Counted from the first letter of the stretch, positions 16,437-43,027 are shown. The stretch is DNA of 64,000 bases from Plumapathes pennacea (GCA_964036295.1 OZ038473.1:1433501-1497500); one strand, 5' to 3'. The notes: generated from the letters alone by a model not told the origin. Program-made: numbers and translations.

Positions 16437-16657
16437 TTAACTCTTTCACTACGAGCTCAGATTACAAATTCAAGAAGAAACTATTCTACCTATTCAAGAA
16501 GAAAACGTATGAGTGATATAGTGAGAATTGATAGGCCAATCAGCTTCCGTCTGAATGAATGATCAAGTGTCACATTCTCCATACTATACCATATATCTCT
16601 GGTGAGAAACTGAAGGAGAAAATTGAAGTTGATCATTCTGAGGAGTGAAAGGGTTAA
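16437..16657. mobile_element. TTAA-bounded TIR element, near-full copy
   Basis: It starts TTAACTCTTTCACT and ends GAGTGAAAGGGTTAA, so it has inverted termini and TTAA at both ends, a pattern typical of piggyBac or Kolobok type insertion. No coding capacity. Related copies or fragments: 8235-8325, 20908-21117, 25640-25715, 27830-27920, 34798-34995, 38683-38880, 46210-46385 and 56085-56285. Confidence 0.8.
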
Positions 16658-17425
16658 ACCTTAGAAAAAAAATCAAACAGGACAGACTATTTCGAATGGC
16701 GTATAGTCAGACAACACTGCGTACTACATCGTTTCAATTTCACTGCACAACACTTGCAATGTTTAGACTGCGATTCTTCATTGGTGTGATATATGCATGG
16801 TCCTCTCTCGCACGCCTCTTTTGGAGATTTTCTCCAGCGTATAGTTATATTAATTAAAGGACTTTAGATAAGAAATTCATATAATTATTTTCTCTTTCAG
16901 AGTTTCTTTTTTTGTTTGTTTTAGTTTTTGTTTTCCTCGTTATTTTACGTGCATGCAGATGTATACACACATGAACTGAATGCGAATTCTAGAGGATTCT
17001 CATATTAATTTCGGCCACCTGCCTCGCACAAATTGCTACACCCGAAAAAAGAAAAAAATTAACACGGCATCAATCATTCAATTAAGCGCCATGCTTTTGA
17101 TAGGCGGTGGTTCTCAAGGAATAAATAATTCAGCCAGGTCGATAATTTTCTAATTACTTAAGTCTTCAATCAGATCCAGAGCTGGTTTGTTACCTGTGTG
17201 TCGCTTCGCAACCACAAACTGCTATTAATGACGTACATTATTCAATGGTAAAGGCTTCTCTCTTGGCTAATTGCTTCCCAAAACAATGCACAAAAACTGG
17301 CGGCTGGGTTATCAGTCGAGGTCTTTACACTACTGAACTCCAACATTTGAGACATTTTTACACCTTTAATGAACCGCGATTGACTTTACAACAAGCTTGT
17401 TGGCCGGTGTAAGCAACCTCCGAAC

Positions 17426-19476
17426 ATGTACCCATTGGCGAAGTCTACAATCTCTTTCTCTCTCACCGCCGCCAATAATGAAAGAAGTGGAAACAACATC
17501 GACTCCAAAGTTAAGACCAACAAAATGTCGACATTGGAGCACAAAGTTACGCCGCGAAATGCGCGGATCGTTGTAAACGTCGGTGGGAGACGCTACGAAG
17601 TCCCAAAGGCGCTTTTGGTACAGTTTCCTAACACCATGCTCGGAAGCGCTGGCAAAGAAGCATACTACGATCACGCGAAAAAGGAGTATTTCTTTGATCG
17701 AGATCCGGACATTTTTAAGAATGTGTTGAATTATTTTCGCACAGGCAGATTCCACTTCCCCGAGGAAGAATGTTTCGCCATTGTACTGGATGAGTTGCGG
17801 TTCTTCAATATTCCACTGGAGTGTGTACTGCTGGAAAATTGCTTCCTCGATCATCCAGACGACGGGAGAATCGAGGCAGCAATAAAAAAGTCCTTGTTCA
17901 AAGAAAGTTGCGAGTCGAAACAGGCCCCCAAATTGTCCCCTGAAATGCCTCAACGAAAACCACGGTCGCGCCTTCAAGAAAATCTTGGAAATTTTGTGAA
18001 TAAACCTCAAAGTTCTCTGGCGGCCGTGATTTATTCCTATATCATCACGCTTCTAACGATATTGAACGTTGCACTTCAAATTTCTGAAACAGTGGCTTGT
18101 GATAACGACACGACGTGCGGTGAAAAATACAATAACACATTCTTTGTTCTGGATGCCTTGTGTGTTGTCGTATTCACTGGAGATTTCATCATCAGGTATC
18201 TTGGTTCTCAAAAACGAATACACTTTCTAACAAGCACCGAAAATGTGATCGATGTTCTGGCCATCTCGCCTTTCTACGTTGGTCTGGTTATGACGCAAAT
18301 GCCGTGTGAAAGGTTCTGCTCGCAAGACTACTACTTCGTGGCAGTGTTGAGAATCCTCAAAATATTCCGCATCTTGAAACTTTCCAAGCGTTCCGACCGA
18401 CTGAAAGCGCTCTCCAGCGCCTGTAACGGTGGCATGGGAGAAATGATGGTTTTCTTTCTGATGGTGTTTTTGATAATCATTGTGTCGTCAACCATGGTCT
18501 ACTTTATGGAAGTCAACGAAACGAACACCACGTTTACTAGCATTCCAGAGACCATGTGGTATACGACGGTTACACTGACAAGTTTGGGGTAAGCAGTAGG
18601 CATTAACTCGTGACTCCTAAGGCTACATTTGTAGCCGTTAAATTTCTGCCCCTTTTTTTCACTCTTCCGTCTTCACGAGAAACGATTAAATTCGGCGATA
18701 AAAAACGCCGACTTGAAAACGCTGCTATACTTACGGGATCGTGTGAACAGTGAAAACGAGGAACGAAAACTTTAACGCACGCTGAAACGTGTGAAAAGCT
18801 TAGCAGAGCAGGCGGCACACACTACGGATTAAAAGCAGCAGGATCCAAGGCCGCAATTTTAGTTCAATTATAGTCAACTCATTTTCACCTTCCGTCCGTA
18901 CGGAAAACAATCAAATTCGGCGGGTAAAACACACCGACTTTAAAACGCTGTTTTCAAAACGCTCTGGTTTCTGTTTCCGAGTGAACAGCGAAAACGTGGT
19001 ACGAAAACCTAACGTGTGCAAAGCAGAGCAGAGCAGAACAGGTGGCGAGTTTAAGGATTTGACGAGGGAAGAGTATAAAGTTTTGCAGTGTAAAGTTATC
19101 AAATCCCTGGATTTGACAAGTGTTTTTCTAAAATATGATTTTGGGCGTGATATCTTAAAATAATTCCCATTCATCCCCAGCTATGGCGACATGGTACCGC
19201 AGACAGTAATTGGAAGACTGACTGGCGTTTTTACCATTCTCGTCGGTTTCCTGGGCACTAGTATCCTGATCCCGCTCATGCAGATGAAGGTGAGTCTGCT
19301 GACCAAGACGACCGTTATATTCTCCGATATCTTTCTTTTTTCATACAGAGATAAATGTTACTTGTACGTAGGAGCAGGCTGCTAATCGGAGCACTTCATG
19401 ATTATTCAAGTAGTAACGGATACAAATGCGAGGGACTAACATAACAACAAATGCGTGGAGCCCTTGGCTTGCGTCT

Positions 19477-19507
<31 letters not shown>

Positions 19508-20060
19508 CTAATACCAATACTCAACAATAACAAGGACAACAACAACAATAATCAGTTGTTTGTATATTACACTTTAGTATATACCACACAAGTAAATAGT
19601 GCTTTTCGCGCGTTCTGATTGGCTCCTCAATCTCGGAATATCAAGTACTATTCACCTCCCGGCGGCTTCCGGTAAAACAAAATGGCGCGCGAGCCCAATA
19701 TCTGTTCACTTTTGTCGGAAATAAAATAGCTATTTGGGAGTTGGCTATTAAACTTGTGTGGTATATACTAAAACAATTATTCGCCGAAGTGGAGGTGAAT
19801 AGCGGTGGATATTTACCTCGCCGAAACGGCTCGGTGAATATCCACCGCTATTCACCTCCACTTCGGCGAATAATTGTTAAATATAGCTAACGGGAAAATG
19901 TACACAGCATACGAGAAACAAGAACTAAACTGAAGGGACTGGTTGGGCTGAATAGGTTGCCTTTAGCAGGCGATGCCGGGGAGGTACATTAGCCTTTCTG
20001 CATGCTAGACTCTAACTCTCTCATTTATTGCAGTTTGGAGGTATCGTTGGAAGAAAATGA
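17426..20060 (+). CDS. Voltage-gated potassium channel, divergent Kv type
   Basis: A pore-forming K+ channel subunit. Exons 17426-18588, 19181-19289 and 20034-20060 sum to 1299 nt (432 aa). Order: N-terminal T1/BTB tetramerisation domain (RIVVNVGGRRYEV, about residues 48-140), S1-S3, S4 with positive charges about every third residue (VLRILKIFRILKLSKRSDR), S5, pore and S6. The filter reads TLTSLGYGDMVP, split by the first intron inside the Gly codon before Tyr; GYGDMVP resembles the Shal/Kv4 form. Oddities: S6 has LIP where most Kv channels have PVP, and only about nine residues follow S6 before TGA. The T1 HX5C motif is present but the usual adjacent Cys pair is not. The start could also be the Met at 17525. 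An AATAAA follows at 20262. The Kv superfamily is secure; the subfamily is not. Confidence 0.9.
18650..19045. repeat. Diverged direct duplication in the Kv intron
   Basis: Segments about 18650-18810 and 18880-19045 share the order ccttccgtc/acgaaaac, attcggcg, accgactt, aaacgctg, gaacag-gaaaacg and gcagagcag. It looks like an old tandem duplication of about 165-230 bp. Confidence 0.6.
19478..19507. repeat. (CAA)n microsatellite
   Basis: Pure aac/caa run in the second Kv intron. Confidence 0.9.
19574..19878. mobile_element. Compound TIR plus foldback element in Kv intron
   Basis: TTAGTATATACCACACAAG at 19574 is matched inverted at 19753-19771. Directly after it, 19772-19878 is a hairpin with arms of about 44 bp that include TTCGCCGAAGTGGAGGTGAA. 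No coding sequence. Confidence 0.75.
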
Positions 20061-20261
20061 AGCGTTTGCCTCTGCGGATTTTGTGTGTTAGAAGTGAGTT
20101 TCAGGACGCTTCAGCTTAAGCTGGTGTTTACCGGTCTGGATACGAGTGATTTAGTGAGAACTTATTGCTTGTTAAATCAGCTGCAGCAGCTGGATATTTG
20201 TGAAAAGATGCCGAGCAGAATAAATTATGCAGAGTGACAGAGTCTCATCGACATTCATAAC

Positions 20262-20267
20262 AATAAA
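20262..20267 (+). terminator. AATAAA polyadenylation signal of the Kv gene
   Basis: About 200 nt downstream of the TGA at 20058-20060. Confidence 0.6.
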
Positions 20268-20907
20268 TTTTTAATTTGACCAGTAATGATTTGTGTCGAA
20301 AGCGAACGAGATGAGGGGCCAAAAACAATTTCGATTTGCCGAGACCTGGTATATGGCTGTGAAACACACCAAAAAAAAAAAAACTGAGAACTCAGGGCCA
20401 GCCCGCCTCAGGCCTCACAGAATGCAATGCAGTGAATATGCCACGACAGAGATATTCGGTAGCAGAACCTTACAGAGTAAAGAATACTATATGTAACATG
20501 GCTGCTCCTAGGCTTTTCTTTGTCTCAAAACGTTTAAAAGCGACTCTGGGAAGAAAACCTCTGGGGTGCTTACTATTTACACAAAAAATATCCGCAAACT
20601 TCGGTTTATGATCAAATGGATCAGAAAATTTCTGGGAAATCAATGGCGGAAATTGTGGAGTATCTTCATAGGTACTCCCTCTTCTTCCGGTTGGAACGGA
20701 CCGCCGAAATTTTCCGTGTACCATTTGAACATTTATTCCGTTTCCAGTCTCCCTTTGAAGAATCACTTGCGTTTTGACTGACCGGAGTATGGAGTTGCAA
20801 ATGGTAAGCACTACTCTTTCTGGTTGGTCAGTTAATTTGGAAAATTGCTTACCATTATGTAACCTCGCCCCAACCGGATTTTTCCTACAAATGGTAAACA
20901 CCCCAGA

Positions 20908-21117
20908 ATAACCCTTTCACTCCTGGCAGTGATCAAATTCAATTTTCTCCCTCAGTCTTTCACCAGAGATGTATCATACAGTATAGAGTATTTAGTACTT
21001 GATAGTTTGCTCAGATGAAAGCTGATTGGCCTATCAATTCTCACTACATCGCTCATACATTTTCTTCTTAAATGGTTGGGAGAATTTGTATTAAGAGCTC
21101 AGGAGTGGAAGGGTTAA
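20908..21117. mobile_element. TTAA-type TIR element copy
   Basis: Begins ATAACCCTTTCACTCC and ends GGAGTGGAAGGGTTAA, same family as 16437-16657 in the opposite orientation. It lies just downstream of the lectin gene's stop codon. Confidence 0.75.
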
Positions 21118-21133
21118 TAGTCAGTTCGCTGGC

Positions 21134-22782
21134 TTAATTTCTAGGAGAGGAGTAAATAGAGCCAGGCAGTCTAATGAAGTCCATCGGGTGTTGAATCTCT
21201 GTAGCGGTGTTCAGTTCACACTGTAGTTTAACTAGTTTGTAGTTGAATGACTTACAGTAATCAGCGTTCAAGCAGAGCCAGGCACACTCCAGTTCACTGG
21301 ACGCCTCCCGTACACTGAACACGTGGTTGACCAACGCCCAATTGTTGCTGCTGAAGTACGACTTTTCTTTACTCTCGTGACCTGAAAATGTCGAGCCAGG
21401 AAATATCAGACGAGTGAAAAATCACAGCATTCAATACAACAGAGCATTTGTTTATGAGCATATTCCGACTTATAACAAACATATTAAGATTCCAAACATT
21501 GTCCGACTTATAAACACAAATACTGAGCTTTAAACATATCAGCCAACCCTATCAAGACGTGCACCATTTCTAAACGGACACATCTATAAGCCGGAGAGGG
21601 TTTGTTAGTCCCGGCCGGCCAAATTTCGCTTGTCTGTCTATCTGAAAGGCTCTCTATAAGCCAAACACCTCCAGACTATAAGATGGACACCTAGACCACG
21701 TCTGACGGTGTCCCACTTAGAAAGAGTCCACTATATCTCGAACCGTACTCTACTGTCAACTCCCTCTAAGACGGACAACTTCGAGACCTGTCCAATTGGC
21801 CGTCTTAGAAAAATCGATTTTTTCTTCAGAGATAATCATACATGTATACATCATTTCACAATCCTGATAATCAGTCTGCATGACTCATATCATATGTGAT
21901 TGCCCTAAAGAGTAATGTAAGCACTGTCATAAGATGATTACACACACAGCCAGGCACTTGGAGTTATCGCTACAAAACAAAACATAAAATCGCGGACGGG
22001 AAAATGACCCAAAGAACAATTTACAAATATCACACTACTTTTGTATTTTCTCCCCAAGCAAATTTACTTACCTCCATCATGGGTGGGTGGTCCAATTTTG
22101 CAAATATATGCTTCCCAATTGCCACATATTGAGCTTTGCCAAGTGCCATTCTTGTTCATGATGACGCAGAGTTCTGGCAAAAAGGCCCATACGCTAGCGT
22201 TAGGCTCGCCATTTTTCCAGTTCTGAAAACCGACCGGGTCGCCGTTGTGCCATACGTATTCTTGATTTTTGCGCCGTAGGCCAATCCAGGCCGTATCCGC
22301 CAATTTCCTTTGCATTAAGGAATTAACGAAATGGTTTTCCTCACGGCTCGAGATCGTCACCAGTGTTGCACCTTCCGCTGTACAGTTACTATTTGCCGCC
22401 TGCCACTCGGCAGAGACTGGGAAGAACTTGTAACAAGAGTGCGCCCCCGCGTGCCAGCTATCCTTGCACGAGACAGAAGCGGGTGAAGCCTCGAGCAACT
22501 GAACAGCGGCTAGGAGAAGAACACGGAATGACTTTATGAACTGACTTCAATCTTAGTCATTTATCCGCGGAAAACGGTTGGTTGTATGGCGCCCCTCACT
22601 TAAGCCTGGTTTTCACGAGCAGTGCAAGCACAAAGTCCCTATTTCACAGTGAAAACAGGCTCGACACAAGCACAAGGATTAAAATGTTTTGATTTTTGTG
22701 TTTGCGTCATTCCATGCAGTGAACCAGGTTTTTATAAGGCGGTGTTACACTGCATGCAATTTTGTCAGCAACTCGACGTATC

Positions 22783-22824
<42 letters not shown>

Positions 22825-23715
22825 GTATCACAGTGGGGTTCAACAACGCCCAAGGTGTTTAGCTTACATGTTACACAGTCCAATTTAGTTCAAGCAAGTT
22901 GTGTCGTGGCGCGGCGAGATGAGTTTCAGAGAAATTGCGGTGTGAAACTCTGGCATAACACTGAATTGGTGATGAATCAGAAACTTAGAATGAAAAGCAA
23001 ACCATTTATGGGGCTTCCATGATACAAAGCAGACACAAAAATTATTTGAGTTTGACCGATGGTGATTAAATTCAACGAAGTTCCACACTAAATCACTTTT
23101 ATTCAATTTATAGTATACAAGTCTTAGTGGCGCCGCTCCACTTTCAAACGAATCACCGAATCTGTCACTTTAATCAAAGCAATCGTCCTTGCGAGAAGAC
23201 AAAAGACAAACTTCGCAGCAGCTGCAAATAAGGCAAGGCATTTTGGAACATAAAATATCTTGACCGGCCTGCCTTCAATTTAAACCGGTGACATGTCAGC
23301 GAATACAAGAACTTAACTGAGAATGGAACTTGCTATGGGTCGTTTCTTGTGACTTACGAGTCGGACCAAATCTCTAGCCTGCTTGTGCGATGGCGTTGTT
23401 TGCCGTGGTTTTGTTTGTGTGCGATGTAAAACGCCGAAATGAAGTCAACTATAATGAAATGGATACAATATACAAGACAGAAGGGAGACATCAATATCAT
23501 TTTAAAATGAAAAAAACGCCTTTTTTCCCCTTCGTTTTTCAATTCATCTGACAAAACTGGGAAGAACCTATCGAAATATAAACCTGCAGTAGCGCAAAAC
23601 AGGAAAAAAGAAAGTAACCTAAAATTCATCAAACAATATAGGAAGTATTGCACTTACCGAGTATTACAGCAAACAGCACCTGAGGAAAGAGGAAAACTCG
23701 AAAACACATTGCCAT
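21134..23715 (-). CDS. Secreted C-type lectin with C-terminal PAN/apple domain
   Basis: Exons on the minus strand: 23715-23658, 22509-22072, 21381-21134, totalling 744 nt (247 aa). The acceptor TTCTTCTCCTAG at 22510-22511 is the one that keeps frame and completes a hydrophobic signal peptide (residues 1 to about 30). A C-type lectin domain follows (about 33-160) with WIGL, the mannose-type GEPN motif and closing cysteines; the usual WND next to EPN is replaced by TWQSS, so Ca2+-dependent sugar binding is uncertain. The last exon encodes a Cys-rich PAN/apple-like module (CAWLCLNADYCKSFNYK). Likely an extracellular glycan- or protein-binding molecule; in cnidarians such lectins are linked to microbe or symbiont recognition, but nothing here shows the ligand. 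Confidence 0.85.
22784..22821. repeat. Poly-A tract in lectin intron
   Basis: Uninterrupted A run of about 38 nt. Confidence 0.9.
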
Positions 23716-23719
23716 AATT

Positions 23720-26060
23720 AGCAGTTATTTTTTTCTTTTTTCCCCCGCCAGCTCAGCTCTGCCACCCGCTAGTTGCATTTGCAATTTTATTAATGTCGTG
23801 GTGTCGTTTGCTATTTAATGATTGCTAAAGAGAGCCGTTTGTATGTACACAGGGCCTTGATATACGAGTGTCATTTCACACAGATTACCAACACATTTAA
23901 ATAAGTAATCGGACATTCAGGATTACGGGGATCTCCAGTGCCAACACTAATGTCGGCCGATAGACAACGATAAGAAGTTTCAAAAAGTGCAAGGTTTCTT
24001 TTCATGTCGCGAAGCTAGTATTTCCGCTCTAATAAGAATGTTCGGTGAATGCGAACAAATACTTATGCAACTTTGCCGGATGTACTTAAAAATGAAATCC
24101 AATTTTCATTTTACTTTCGTTTCGTCTGAAGAAAGAAGTGACACAACATATTATCATTTTGTGCCAGCATCTTCTCTGTTTTAGGCTTTGACACTTCGGC
24201 ACGACCTAACACGGAGCGCAAAGAAATAGTTAGTTGAAAATAGTAGCGTTTTGATTCCCGAGTATGCAAAATCTTGTCCGGCCTTTCCAAATTCATTGGC
24301 TGGGAATAAATGGCCTGTTTGCAGCATGTAAATGTTGACTTGTGAAAATTCACTTCCTGTCACCTGCAATGGATTACCATTTTCTTCCAACACAAACCCT
24401 TATGATGTGAAATAGAAGAAAAACACATCTCAACTTCAGAACATCACAGAACACCACCTTCTAGGGTAAGGACAGTGAATTAAAATCGACCGACAACGCA
24501 ACGGATCAAAACTAGCAGATGTAGGTTTTGGAATATTTTTCTTTTCAATTTAATCTTGTTCTTGGTTTATCAAAAGATACAATCAAAGCCACCCACGAGT
24601 GCCCATTAAGAAGAGTACACAGATCATCTCAAAGTCGTCAGTAGCCTAATAGTTGTGGAGGTCCAGCAATTGGACAAAAGTTACTGAGAGGGGGGTGGAT
24701 GGGGAGGAGTCGAAACGTTTCTTTTCCTCACGTGTGTGGTACATGAAGTGTTCAGTTCGATATTCATCCCTTCATGGACCACACAAGTTCTCACGTGGTC
24801 TAGTATTCCATTGTACTGTTTAGGCGACACCGCGCGGTTTTTAAGTTCTTGACGTCACTTCCGTTTGTCACTTTTGACGTTTTACTTCCGTTTGACGAAG
24901 TAAAATTTCACTTCGGATGCAAGCGCAGTTTTTCTTGTGCATAATGTGGTTGTTATAGAAACTGCATTGAACTAACTTATAGTTGAGTATCGTATTTAGT
25001 TTCTTGGCTAGGCCTTTAGGCTTTATGAGAGCGCGCTGACATGGTGCTATCATTTAAAAACGTACCAGTTTTTCGATGCGTTTTCTCATTACGTCCACAC
25101 CAAAACGATGACAACGTATGAAAATAGAGCCTTTTGAAAACGGTCCCCAAAGCGGAGGTTTCAAGTGAACTTATAAACAAATCAAAGAAATTTAACGATT
25201 TTATTTTAACTCGTCTTCATTTCAATATATGGTTTTTGTGTTATAAAGTACCATTAAGCTCTGATTATGACAATATTGTTAAAATAATTTCCCTTTCCCC
25301 AGTATATATACGGTACGTGTAATATAACGTTCGAGAGACGGCCCCTCGAATATAGTCGCAGTATCTCATTGAGAAATCTAATCGAAGCCGTTATATGTGG
25401 CTCGAGTAAAAAATACAAATCAAAGCTTAAAAAGTGGATTTTAGATATGAACTATGGCTCTTCGACGTTTGTTTTTATTTCGGCACTAAAATGTGAATGT
25501 GTATCAGCCGGGAGAATTTCCCACTGTCTGGTGTACGAGGGGTGATGAAAAAATTTAAAACCTTCCCTCTCGAGTCATCAAGTTAATTTTCTGAACTCGA
25601 GATATATCAACAAAATATATCTGGCTTTTTAGTTAGCTGATCTCACTACATTATACTCATACATTTGTTGAAAGGTTGTGAGAATTTGTATCACGGAGCT
25701 CAGGAGTGAAAGGATAAGAGCCCGTTTTGTTTTTGTTTGTATCTTTGTACGTACACGAACGCGATCTACTAGCTAATGAAATTATCGACCGTTCAGTTAT
25801 TAGTTTCCATGACAACAGAACAAATGCTAACTATTAAAGCCTATTACCTCGATAATGTGTACCCTGTTTTAGTACCCCAAGACGAATCATAAGGAAACTT
25901 CTTCTCTCAATGCACATTCAGCTATAAAATGTGGAGAAAATTGAAGCTTCTAGATTTTGCTTAAGCCCAAACTATCAGTCAAGACCATCAGTTCTCCCAA
26001 CCCTACCCATACAATTTGCTCAGAGCAGGTTGGGAGAACTAGGGTGCAGATCTTGCGCTT
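23720..26060. other. Intergenic region without a recognised gene
   Basis: Between the lectin start and the NT5C2 stop. An open minus-strand stretch at 24181-24393 has no recognisable domain. A decayed TTAA-type element end lies at 25640-25715. Confidence 0.55.
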
Positions 26061-26069
26061 ACTTCTTAC

Positions 26070-40139
<14,070 letters not shown>

Positions 40140-40838
40140 TGTTGAAAAGAAAAGTCAATCGAGAGCAAACGATCAATGAATGAAACAACGACTGATCGTA
40201 AGGTGTTGACGAAAATGAATCCCTTGGTGATTGGTCGCCGATAACAATAGGCTGAGCCACCGGGATAAACGGTCACGGACGGCGATGAACTTTCAAAGAC
40301 GTGACTAGACTATCAACAACAAGACGTGACGCATTTGTGTAATTATATGTGAAGATTGCCCATGTGGAGCTGATATTGTTTTGGCAGGCTTATTGGGTAC
40401 CTGAATACCGCCACCAGCTTTTTATGCACACGTGCACTGATACAAACCTCAGGCTAACTTTTTTCTCCGAGGTCAAAGCCTAATACTGAGATTAAACTCA
40501 TACGTGAGCTCCGACTAACCTCCAATGCTTCAGTTCTGTCCTCCCAAGTGAACAATTCTTCCAAATTTACAAACAGTTTCTTTCTTTCTCAAGCCAATGA
40601 TGTAACACACATTCAGGTCAGCGGATGCTCAAGTTTTGAATATATTGCGACTCTTGATTGGTTCTTTTCTTCACACAACCTGACCAACAAGAAAGCGTGT
40701 TAGAGAGCCGAACAGTCGATCGACAGCCGCGTTTTTTGGCGCGAAAAATTTGACTAAGCTGCGCCCCTGCGACCAGCACGTGATATTTGTCGAACGTGGC
40801 GAAATTTTTCGATACTTGTTGCGATTTTAATACGCAAC

Positions 40839-41160
40839 ATGTCGCATTTAAAGGGAGTTAGAAACGCACTCTTTGCTCACAAGAGAAGTTTGCTATCGGA
40901 TGCAGAGCTGTTTCTGTTATTGGAGGAGAATTCGTCCGAAAACCCGTACGAATAATGCGAACATTTCAATTCTGATCGTATTTAGGAACCGGAGTGCAAG
41001 GCAGAGTTTAGGATTGAAAATCAGACCTATCACAGCTTGCTAATGCGCTTCAGCTACCTGAAACTTTTCACTGTCACCAGAGGACCACAGCAGACAAGTT
41101 GGGGGACTATCTTCTTCTTGAAACGAATGTTCTGGGATCCATACACCTCCGCAAGTGGCC
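40839..41160 (+). pseudogene. PIF/Harbinger (HARBI1-like) transposase remnant
   Basis: An ATG at 40839 opens 38 codons (ending at TAA 40953-40955) containing AELFLLLEENSSENPY, followed in other frames by EPECKAEFRIEN and further coding-like sequence to about 41160. These match, in order, the N-terminal part of HARBI1-type nucleases of cnidarian genomes as I remember them. Frameshifts and stops make it non-functional. It begins about 700 bp upstream of the NT5C2 start, on the opposite strand. Confidence 0.5.
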
Positions 41161-41199
41161 ACGCTTACTGTGTATGACGTTTATTACAAAATAATCGTG

Positions 41200-42720
41200 T
41201 TTTAAAAAACAAACATGCTTTGAAGTGCTGCAAAATATAGGTATATTGGCTAAATTGAGTATACAGTGCATCAAGCACTCAAAAAGTTGAACTGAAAAAA
41301 TATCATGCTGGAACGGGATTCGAACTAAAAGATTGCGTCTTTTCTAAGTGAGGTGGTTTCTAGGCTGGGTAATTTTTTTGAATTAAAAAAACTAGGTCTA
41401 ATTGCCCCTCACTTTGTAGTCACGTTAAAAGTCAGAGATGACTATATAAACTTCCGGAATTGATCAATGTACAGTATCAACAATTCAGTGTAGAGTTGCG
41501 AGCCACTTGCAAGCCCGTGTAGGCCAAGTTTTAGCCGGCTGTGGTTTACAAAAACAGTATTTTTTACGGCTAGCTGTAATAAATACGGTTGTTCCTTTGT
41601 TTATTCGTGTGCGTAAGATGTAAATCATATGCGGCGTATATACATGTAAAGGAAGTACTTAAAGTTACTATTTTATATTTGTGTTACCCAGGGCAAGACA
41701 TTTCATGTTAGCCTTTCACGTACAAGCTCAGTTCGAATATGCAGCCCACAGACCACCTAAAAGAGCTTATAGCTCAAAACTCCGAGTCTAAAATTCAAGT
41801 CAAACTTGAGGTTTTACAACCCTAATACGGACTACGAAAAACTGATTGAGCGCTGACTAGAGGAATAATAAGAACGTACTTTTTGTGTTGGCGTATTCAT
41901 AATCTTATCATGCTGCTCGTAGTACCATTTTGCCAACGCTGGGTTAGGCCTCAACTTTGATGTCATTTTTGGGCCAGAAATGAGAAGCTTTCGCTCACAG
42001 AACGACTTCCTACAACGCTTTGAGCGATAACAAACTCCTTAGTTTGTCTTTGATTAAAACAATGCAGTTTGACAGTGAAAGTGACCTTAGCAGCCTTTAA
42101 CTTTCACTGTCATTCTCTATCCGCAGATCATATATATGTGCTTCCTCATATATGGAGTTTGGTGGCCAAGGGGTAGTTGAGACAAGTATTTGGTTAACCC
42201 TGGCTTAAACGTGCTTTGAGAAAAATAAATGAAATACCGACTAACTGATCAGAGGTAGCCTGGCCTCCATCGTCACATAAATAGATCACGGATCTCAGCA
42301 GAGACATCCCGACTAAACATTACCCTAGTGTTGCTCTGAGTAAGTTGTTCAAAAGTGCCATTTGAAGTTTTGTAAGAAGACGTGTTTCAATAGACGTTGT
42401 TGTGTCGTTTTGTTGTTGTTTTGTCGTAAATATTCTTCGTTGCCCACTTGTAAAATGCCCGTAAACTGTTGTGCTTAGTTTTCGCATTCTGTGCATAATT
42501 CAGGGCACTAATTCACATCTCTCGCTAAGTGTTTCTGTTTTGTTCTCAGGGAGACTACACACAGCTGTTGTTATTATGCGTCTTCCGTTCTGTCTTCTGT
42601 GGTGTTCTGTGAAGTGAATTTTCTCTTGCTGCATGTCTAGTCAAGTCCTCGGGCTTGGCCAGAACCTCAAGGTATTCCTAAACATTGAGAAGAAAAGTCC
42701 ATGGTGAGTTGAATTACGTT
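41200..42720. other. Intergenic region without a recognised gene
   Basis: No convincing open frame or repeat. It lies downstream of the first FGFR-like gene and upstream of NT5C2, both on the minus strand. Confidence 0.5.
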
Positions 42721-42736
42721 AACATAAATAGAGGAT

Positions 42737-43027
42737 ATTACACGGCGGCGCGAAGATATGAATTTTATTTTCGAGTGGTAAGATATTGTTTTTACCACGA
42801 GAAAATAAAATCCATATCTTCAAGCCGCCGTGTATTTTTTTTTTTTTTTTATTATATTAGACACGAGTGTTATACGAGAAATTGCACAAACAACCGTGCA
42901 AAAGCGGGAAATGATTCCAGCGATATCCTCACTAGTGAGGATATGGAAAATACGCCACTCGGGTCCCGGATGTAGTTTCGTATGGACTTTACGCACGGTA
43001 TATTTTCCAGTAAAACACTCGTGTCTA
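42737..43027. mobile_element. Hairpin element with a second TIR module
   Basis: 42737-42835 is a foldback: TATTACACGGCGGC...GAAGATATGAATTTTATTTT pairs with AAAATAAAATCCATATCTTC...GCCGCCGTGTA around a short loop. After a T run, 42859-43027 is bounded by GACACGAGTGTT and AACACTCGTGTC, with a central palindrome TATCCTCACTAGTGAGGATA. Confidence 0.75.

Larger units (their letters stand above)
9970..17425. other. Intergenic region without a recognised gene
   Basis: Homopolymer runs (poly-C near 10180, poly-G near 11555), an ATTATG-type microsatellite near 12695-12727, a diverged tandem repeat (15250-15660) and a TTAA-bounded element (16437-16657). Open frames are short and lack recognisable domains. 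Confidence 0.6.

Noticed and set aside
17366..18010. 214-codon minus-strand open frame
   Set aside because: Antisense to the Kv first exon, with no recognisable domain.
23354..23653. 99-codon minus-strand open frame as a lectin exon
   Set aside because: The lectin gene joins in frame from 23658 to 22509 without it, and the peptide shows no extracellular domain.
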